Below, in pieces: positions 6,816 to 13,124 of a stretch of DNA of 13,124 nt. Within the stretch, counting starts at the first letter, position 1, and each line of letters opens with the position of its first letter. Made by a program: the position numbers and the translations under genes. The stretch comes from Fidelibacterota bacterium SCGC AAA160-B08. Lineage in GTDB: Bacteria > Fidelibacterota > Marinisomatia > Marinisomatales > Marinisomataceae. Under the pieces are notes generated by a model that was not told the DNA's origin, did no database searches, and saw only the letters and a list, made by a program, of their open reading frames with translations. The DNA lies in the NCBI GenBank assembly GCA_000402755.1, contig AQSD01000015.1:1-13124 (forward strand). The letters run 5' to 3'.

Positions 6816-6843
6816 AAAAAACCCTCAAAGATGAGGGTTTTTT
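6816..6843 (-). terminator. Bidirectional intrinsic terminator between groL and folB
   Basis: A perfect 12-bp inverted repeat pairs 6816-6827 (AAAAAACCCTCA) with 6832-6843 (TGAGGGTTTTTT) around an AAGA tetraloop. Each strand ends the stem in a run of six T residues, so it can act in both directions. Read leftward it ends the groS-groL transcript 26 bases after the groL stop. Read rightward it could stop transcription that has run past dnaB. Confidence 0.9.
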
Positions 6844-6869
6844 ATGTATTTATTTTACGATAAACAACA

Positions 6870-8516
<1,647 letters not shown>

Positions 8517-8529
8517 TATATAATCTCCT

Positions 8530-8805
8530 TTAAATGATTGCTAATATGTCACTTTCTCTCATGATAAGAATATCTTTCCCTTCATGATTGATTTCAGTGC
8601 CTGAATATTTTCCGTATAAAACTTTATCACCAGATTTAACTGTCATTGAACTATCTTTCTTTCCTGGTCCTACAACAAGAACAGTACCCTGTTGGGGTTT
8701 TTCTTGAGCAGTATCAGGCAGAATAATTCCACTAGCTGTTTTTTCATCAGCAGCCATTGCTTCTACAATAACTCTGTCTTCAAGTGGTTTAATTTTTAGA
8801 GCCAT
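8530..8805 (-). CDS. groS: Co-chaperonin GroES (10 kDa)
   Basis: The heptameric lid of the GroEL chamber. The 91-residue protein starts with the family pattern LKIKPLEDRVIVE, has the mobile loop EKTASGIILPDTAQEKP with the GroEL-contacting tripeptide IIL (27-29), then GTVLVVGPG and GDKVLYGKYSGTEI, ending in ILIMRESDILAII. The length is normal. GGAGG at 8810-8814 lies four bases before the ATG, the clearest ribosome site in the window. groL follows after 13 bases. The 111-base upstream gap to dut carries a candidate promoter, so groSL can be transcribed apart from the genes before it. Confidence 0.98.
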   Translation of the reverse strand: MALKIKPLEDRVIVEAMAADEKTASGIILPDTAQEKPQQGTVLVVGPGKKDSSMTVKSGDKVLYGKYSGTEINHEGKDILIMRESDILAII

Positions 8806-8852
8806 TTTTCCTCCATTATATAACTTATTTTATTAAAAAATTTTGCGGTTGA

Positions 8853-8881
8853 ATCTTAGTGTAAATACTCAGAAATATCAA
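8853..8881 (-). promoter_or_regulatory. Candidate groS promoter with an imperfect inverted repeat
   Basis: Read leftward, TTGATA (8881-8876, five of six to the sigma-70 -35 box), a 17-base spacer and TAAGAT (8858-8853, four of six to TATAAT) precede the groS start by about 47 bases. The spacer and -10 box are covered by an inverted repeat, CTTAGT 8855-8860 and ACTCAG 8867-8872 with one mismatch, which could be a repressor site. It does not match the HrcA/CIRCE consensus. The assignment rests on the pattern alone. Confidence 0.3.
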
Positions 8882-8916
8882 ACTAATTTTATTTATCAAA
8901 ACGGTATAATCTAAAA

Positions 8917-9354
8917 TTATTTTCCAGTACTCCCAAAACCACCTTCACCTCTACTAGAATCTGATAACTCTTCTACTAGTTCAAATTCGATTGGTGAGCT
9001 ATCAACAGCTACTAACTGAAAATATCTTTCTCCGCTTTTTACATGATAATCTTCGCTATATATATTATCAACCATGCCTACAAGCTCTCCTCTATAGCCT
9101 CCGTCAATTAGTCCAATAGAGTTAGCTAATCGAATAGGAGTTTTTGAGATACTAGATCTAGGAAATAAATAATACGCCTTATTATCTAAATTTTCACATG
9201 CAACCTGTAAATGAATAGGTTGTGTAGAATTTCCAGGTATAACCTGATCATCTACTACAAATAAATCTAACCCAGCATCGCCTGAATGGAAATGCGAATG
9301 ATCTTCGTATAAAGCTTTTGCTTTATCGTTAAAAGGTTTAATTCTTAGCTTCAT
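8917..9354 (-). CDS. dut: dUTP diphosphatase (dUTPase), trimeric
   Basis: It hydrolyses dUTP to dUMP and pyrophosphate, keeping uracil out of DNA and feeding dTMP synthesis. All five trimeric-dUTPase motifs are present in the 145 residues: DAGLDL (26-31), PRSSIS (65-70), GLIDGGYRGE (81-90, with catalytic Asp84 and the deoxyribose-stacking Tyr87), GERYFQL (108-114) and the flexible C-terminal phosphate clamp RGEGGFGSTGK (135-145). Motif 4 is slightly unusual, with YF in place of the common IA/IC before QL. The start overlaps the mscS-type gene by 17 bases, so the pair is co-transcribed. Together with the uracil-DNA glycosylase of the facing operon, the window carries both arms of uracil avoidance. 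Confidence 0.96.
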   Translation of the reverse strand: MKLRIKPFNDKAKALYEDHSHFHSGDAGLDLFVVDDQVIPGNSTQPIHLQVACENLDNKAYYLFPRSSISKTPIRLANSIGLIDGGYRGELVGMVDNIYSEDYHVKSGERYFQLVAVDSSPIEFELVEELSDSSRGEGGFGSTGK

Positions 9355-10381
9355 TTTTATGTATTACTGTGCGAATAGGATATGGAATTTCAATACTCTC
9401 TTCTTGAAAGCGCTTATGAAGTTTTTTAATAAATGCATTCAAAATAACATTATGATCTCCAAATTTCTTTCCTTGAAAATAAATAAAGAAGTTAATACTT
9501 GAGGCTGCAAACTCTCTAAATCGAATTGTTGGCTTATAATCCTTGCTGACACAATCTAGCTCTTCGTAAATCTTTCCTGCTACTTCTAGAGCTACTGTTT
9601 CTACGTGATCTAAATCGCTATCATAAGAAACTCCTACCTGTATTGGTACTCTGAAAGCTGCATCCATAGAAGTGTAATTCTTTGATACAGATCCAGAAAG
9701 AACAGAATTTGGGATTGATATCACATTATTTGCTCTTTCTTGTATGGTAGTATATCTCCATCCAATATTCTTAACATATCCCTGATATCCATTACTGAGC
9801 TCCACATAATCTCCTTCTTTCATTGTCTTACTTAAAATGATATTAATTCCACCAAATAAGTCTGAAAGAGTGTCTTTTAAGGCCAGAGAAACAGCTAAAC
9901 CACCAACACCTAAAGCGGTGATAAGTGGAGTAATTGATATTCCAAATGATTGTAAAACAAATAAAAATCCTAGTGAAAAAATAGTAGCATTAATTAAGCC
10001 CTTAAAAATACCAGTAGATGGAAGAGAAGTGTTATTTTTAGACCATACATCAAGCAGTCCTAATGACACCCTAGAGGCAGTAACAGTCATTGACATTACT
10101 AAGAAAGAAACTATTATTTTTGATATATACCCATTATATGGATCTCCAAAATTTATATCATTAAAAGCGACTGAAAGAGAGCCAAGAAAAAACCAAAAAA
10201 CAATCACAGAATCAATTGCATTAATGACTACATCATCGCCTTTCCATGAACTACTGTCTGACAAATTCTTTAGCTTACTAAATAAGTATTTTTTAAATAA
10301 AATACCTAAGAATGTTCCTATTGCCACAACGATAAGTGGCATCAAATTCATAGTTAAAATCATTTTGTATATATCTTCCAT
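9338..10381 (-). CDS. MscS-family mechanosensitive ion channel
   Basis: An inner-membrane channel that opens under membrane tension and releases solutes on osmotic downshock. The 347 residues have about five hydrophobic segments (roughly 10-32, 55-75, 85-110, 125-147, 150-185). The last is the pore helix, with the Gly/Ala pattern ALGVGGLAVSLALKDTLSDL (156-175) followed by FGG. The beta domain follows (about 187-235: KEGDYVEL, GYVKNIGWRYTTI, ISIPNSVLSG), then the alpha/beta vestibule domain, closing with IEIPYPIRTV. It has more membrane helices than E. coli MscS (three), so it is one of the medium-sized MscS-like proteins. A weak TTGACG box (10432-10437) in the 68-base gap upstream may be a promoter. 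Ion selectivity cannot be told from sequence. Confidence 0.93.
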   Translation of the reverse strand: MEDIYKMILTMNLMPLIVVAIGTFLGILFKKYLFSKLKNLSDSSSWKGDDVVINAIDSVIVFWFFLGSLSVAFNDINFGDPYNGYISKIIVSFLVMSMTVTASRVSLGLLDVWSKNNTSLPSTGIFKGLINATIFSLGFLFVLQSFGISITPLITALGVGGLAVSLALKDTLSDLFGGINIILSKTMKEGDYVELSNGYQGYVKNIGWRYTTIQERANNVISIPNSVLSGSVSKNYTSMDAAFRVPIQVGVSYDSDLDHVETVALEVAGKIYEELDCVSKDYKPTIRFREFAASSINFFIYFQGKKFGDHNVILNAFIKKLHKRFQEESIEIPYPIRTVIHKNEAKN

Positions 10382-10449
10382 ATTATATAGTTTTTTGTAT
10401 CTGAGGCTAGATTACTAATAAAACTTAACTTCGTCAAGGAATCACGAAT

Positions 10450-12243
10450 TTAAATTTTTGGTTCAATCCAATCGTTATTATCTTTGATTAAAGTGATTAA
10501 CTCATCTACTGCATTTTCACTTATAATATTTTTCTTAACTACATTCTGACCTTTATAGAGAGAAATTAATCCAATACCTGAACCTACATAGCCATAGTCT
10601 GCATCGGCCATTTCTCCAGGTCCGTTTACAATACACCCCATTACTGATATTTTGAGACCCTTAAGGTGACTAGTATACTTTTTAACGAGAGCTGTAGTTT
10701 CCTGTAAATTAAATTTTGTTCTTCCACATGATGGACATGATATATAATCCGTCTTGAAAATTCTTGTTCTAGTATTTTGAAGTATTGAAAAACTTAATTC
10801 ATTAATCTTACCTGAATAGCTTTCAGACTCTATCCATAAACCATTACCATAACCTTCAAGTAATAGTGATCCGAAATCAATAGAGCTTTCTACTACAATT
10901 TCTTCAAAATCTTTGGAATCATATGTACCCTTAAGTATGACTGGATTTAGAATATTATGTTCTTCAAAAAAATTAAAACTCTTTTTGGCATCGTAACTAT
11001 TATATCCGTCAATATTTAATACAAAAATAACATTTGATGGCATTGAGCTGACTATAGTATTAGTTAACCTTTTCATATCTAATTGTACAAAATTTAATTC
11101 ATCTGATAGAGCATTTGCTTTTCTATAAGACTGTAATGAATCAAAAAAAGGAAACAGGTTGCTCTGCTTAGTATCAATCCATAAATCATATGGAAGAATA
11201 TATTTTTGACCACTTTGGATATTAGCAATCTGTTCTATATAAACATAATCAGGTAAACAATCTTCAAAGGCTTCACCAGAAGTTGAGATTACTACTGGAA
11301 CATTATTTGCTCCTATATTAGCGCAGCCATTAGTAGATCTTTTCAGGTATGAAACTGATCTAGGGTCATCATAGTCGATTGGATATTTGGAATCTAAGCT
11401 ATTAATCTTTTTCAAGATTTTATCTGCAACAGGAATTTCAAATTCAGGATCTTCAGTAAGTGAAACTCTGATAGTGTCTCCGATACCTTCAGATAATAAT
11501 GTACCTATACCTAGCGCAGATTTAATTCTACCATCAATACCATCTCCAGCCTCTGTCACACCAAGATGAAGGGGGAAATGCATATCTTCTAATTCCATTT
11601 TATGTACTAATAATCGATAAGCATGAATCATTATAAGTGGATTACTCGACTTCATAGATAGCACCACTTGATCAAAGTCATTCTTATTACAAATTCTTAA
11701 GAATTCTAATGCCGATTCCACCATACCTAATGGAGTATCTCCAAATCGATTCATAATTCTATCAGAAAGAGAGCCATGATTAGTACCGATTCTCATTGCT
11801 GTATTATTTTCTTTACAAACATCAATAAGGGGTACAAATTTTTCTTCTATTCTTTTTACTTCTTTATTATAAGTTGCATCATCATACTCAATAATCTTAA
11901 ATCTTTTTGTATCGACATAATTTCCTGGATTGATTCGAACTTTTTCAACAATTTTTGCAGCAGTCAGTGCAGCTTTAGGAACAAAATGTATATCAGCAAT
12001 AAAAGGTGTATCATATCCTTTTTTTCTTATGGCAGATTTAATATTTTCTAAATTTTCAGCTTCTTTAGTATTTGGAGCTGTAAATCGTACAAGCTCCCCT
12101 CCCGCATCAATAATTCTAATAGCCTCTTCTACGCTAGCGTTAGTATCAAGCGTTGATGCTGTGGTCATAGATTGAGTTTTGATAGAATGATTACTTCCGA
12201 TATTAACAATACCAACATTTACAGTGACAGTTTTTCTTCTCAT
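10450..12243 (-). CDS. ispG: 4-hydroxy-3-methylbut-2-enyl diphosphate synthase (IspG/GcpE), long form
   Basis: The penultimate enzyme of the MEP isoprenoid pathway; it reductively opens MEcPP to HMBPP using a [4Fe-4S] cluster. The 597 residues comprise an N-terminal TIM barrel (from RRKTVTVNVG; TQSMTT 23-28; FIADIHF 81-87; KVRINPGN 101-108; LHLGVTEAG 225-233), a large central insertion (about 280-495), and the C-terminal cluster domain with CPSCGR (Cys503, Cys506) and GCIVNGPGE (Cys537, Glu544). Proteobacterial IspG is about 370 residues without the insertion; the long form is known from Bacteroidota, Chlorobiota, Chlamydiae and plant plastids. The gene follows mraY by two bases, so it is probably co-transcribed. 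Supplying C5 units next to mraY makes sense, because MraY uses undecaprenyl phosphate. Confidence 0.96.
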   Translation of the reverse strand: MRRKTVTVNVGIVNIGSNHSIKTQSMTTASTLDTNASVEEAIRIIDAGGELVRFTAPNTKEAENLENIKSAIRKKGYDTPFIADIHFVPKAALTAAKIVEKVRINPGNYVDTKRFKIIEYDDATYNKEVKRIEEKFVPLIDVCKENNTAMRIGTNHGSLSDRIMNRFGDTPLGMVESALEFLRICNKNDFDQVVLSMKSSNPLIMIHAYRLLVHKMELEDMHFPLHLGVTEAGDGIDGRIKSALGIGTLLSEGIGDTIRVSLTEDPEFEIPVADKILKKINSLDSKYPIDYDDPRSVSYLKRSTNGCANIGANNVPVVISTSGEAFEDCLPDYVYIEQIANIQSGQKYILPYDLWIDTKQSNLFPFFDSLQSYRKANALSDELNFVQLDMKRLTNTIVSSMPSNVIFVLNIDGYNSYDAKKSFNFFEEHNILNPVILKGTYDSKDFEEIVVESSIDFGSLLLEGYGNGLWIESESYSGKINELSFSILQNTRTRIFKTDYISCPSCGRTKFNLQETTALVKKYTSHLKGLKISVMGCIVNGPGEMADADYGYVGSGIGLISLYKGQNVVKKNIISENAVDELITLIKDNNDWIEPKI

Positions 12244-12245
12244 TT

Positions 12246-13124
12246 CTATCTAATTTTAAATGTTGTAAGAGATAGTAGTGCAAATAAGATTCCAATAAGC
12301 CAAAATCGTACTACCACTCTTGATTCAGGCCATCCTTTAAGTTCAAAATGATGGTGGATTGGTGCCATTAAAAATAACTTTCTTGGAGCGCCATACTTCT
12401 TCTTTGTCCATCGATGATACAGTACTTGTAAAATTACTGATAATGTCTCAATAACGAACACTCCACCAACAATGATTAGGAGTACTTCTTTTTTCAATAG
12501 AATTGCTAATGTTCCTAGCGCTGCTCCACTTGAAAGAGATCCTACATCTCCCATAAAAATTAATGCTGGCTTTGCATTAAACCATAAAAACCCTAAGCAT
12601 CCACCAAAAAATGCAGCAGCAAATATTGTTAATTCACTTGCAAGTGGGATATAGGCAATATTTAAATAATCAGAAAAATCAACTCTACCAGATATATATG
12701 AAATAACTCCAAATACAATGATAGAAATTGCAAGCAATCCTGCAGCTAACCCATCAAGACCATCGGTAAGATTGACAGCATTTGATGTTGCTGAGACAAC
12801 AAGAATTACAAAGGATGCATAAATTAAAGGATAATAGAAATTGATTGATGCGTTTTTTAAGAATGGTACAAAAGTGGATAGAGTATATTCTCCATATACA
12901 TTTGATTGGATAATAAGAAAAGAGATTACTATGCCTAACACTGACTGTGCAATTAATTTATATCTTCCTTTTAGTCCACCCTTTCTTTTCTTAACAGATT
13001 TTAAATAATCATCATAGAAACCAATACAACCCATCCAAACCATTGAAAAACAAATAATCCTTATAAATAGATTACTCGTATCTGCAAATAATAAAGTGGG
13101 TATAATTGTTGCAAGAATAATGAG
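12246..13124 (-). CDS. mraY: Phospho-N-acetylmuramoyl-pentapeptide transferase MraY (5' end outside window)
   Basis: It transfers phospho-MurNAc-pentapeptide to undecaprenyl phosphate to make lipid I, the first membrane step of peptidoglycan synthesis. The frame is open to the right edge, and the residues upstream of the first visible ATG (13043) still fit the family (LIILATIIPTLLFAD), so the gene is cut by the window and about 292 codons are seen of a usual 360-400. Motifs: GFYDDYLK with the Asp pair, AVNLTDGLDGLAAG, FMGDVGSLSSGAALG with the nucleophile-region Asp, and the HHHFELKGWPE loop. Several hydrophobic helices separate them, and the protein ends in FKIR. murD, the common downstream partner, is replaced by ispG. 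Confidence 0.96.
   Translation of the reverse strand, partial: LIILATIIPTLLFADTSNLFIRIICFSMVWMGCIGFYDDYLKSVKKRKGGLKGRYKLIAQSVLGIVISFLIIQSNVYGEYTLSTFVPFLKNASINFYYPLIYASFVILVVSATSNAVNLTDGLDGLAAGLLAISIIVFGVISYISGRVDFSDYLNIAYIPLASELTIFAAAFFGGCLGFLWFNAKPALIFMGDVGSLSSGAALGTLAILLKKEVLLIIVGGVFVIETLSVILQVLYHRWTKKKYGAPRKLFLMAPIHHHFELKGWPESRVVVRFWLIGILFALLSLTTFKIR

Noticed and set aside
8855..8872. Inverted repeat before groS as a CIRCE element
   Set aside because: Arm length, arm sequence and the 6-base spacer do not match the 9-9-9 CIRCE consensus.
9837..10418. A 193-codon plus-strand frame
   Set aside because: It lies almost wholly antisense to the MscS-type gene, which has clear family motifs; the plus-strand product shows none and has no ribosome site.
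11776..12175. Two overlapping plus-strand frames of 81-91 codons opposite ispG
   Set aside because: They are shadows of the IspG barrel, low-complexity and without family resemblance or start signals.

Overview
The window looks like chromosomal core DNA from a free-living bacterium with a small, AT-rich genome (G+C roughly one third by eye). Genes are tightly packed and many overlap by 1 to 17 bases. The gene content points to the FCB side of the tree (Bacteroidota, Chlorobiota, Marinimicrobia and relatives). IspG is the long form with a large central insertion. The omega subunit is of the elongated Rpb6/omega-like kind. The first gene ends in an acidic Glu/Pro/Ala tail of the type often carried by ribosomal protein S16 in that group. 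A marine Marinimicrobia (SAR406)-like source is my best guess, but this is inference from memory and no search was run. Nothing in the window looks like a phage, transposon, CRISPR array or defence island.

Left half, plus strand (1-6274): the 3' end of a gene with a perfect 45-bp tandem repeat (probably rpsP), then trmD, rplS, an MFS transporter with a TTG start, yicC, gmk, rpoZ, a uracil-DNA glycosylase and the replicative helicase dnaB. These genes serve tRNA and ribosome maturation, RNA turnover, GMP phosphorylation, the RNA polymerase omega subunit, uracil repair and replication. They are nearly contiguous, with TAATG and ATGA junctions, so they are probably one or two long transcripts. 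The only sizeable gap (4770-4912) may hold a 32-codon small gene.

Right half, minus strand (13124-6310, read leftward): mraY (cut by the window edge), a long-form ispG, an mscS-family channel, dut, groS, groL, folB and a truncated folK. A strong bidirectional hairpin terminator lies between groL and folB. The two gene sets converge near 6274-6310.

The most notable spot is this convergence point. Downstream of folB, overlapping its stop codon, is a clean FolK N-terminus (LSLGSNLGD) that hits a stop after 44 codons, with no further HPPK sequence before dnaB. Opposite it, a short reading frame begins at a TAATG overlap with the dnaB stop and also goes nowhere. A simple reading is that a deletion fused two convergent genes and removed both 3' parts; an assembly mis-join is the main alternative. 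Other points worth checking are the N-terminal extension of the uracil-DNA glycosylase, which recalls a different UDG family, the small frame ahead of dnaB, and the terminator placed only 16 bases before the folB start. I found no multi-gene system that I would call previously undescribed.
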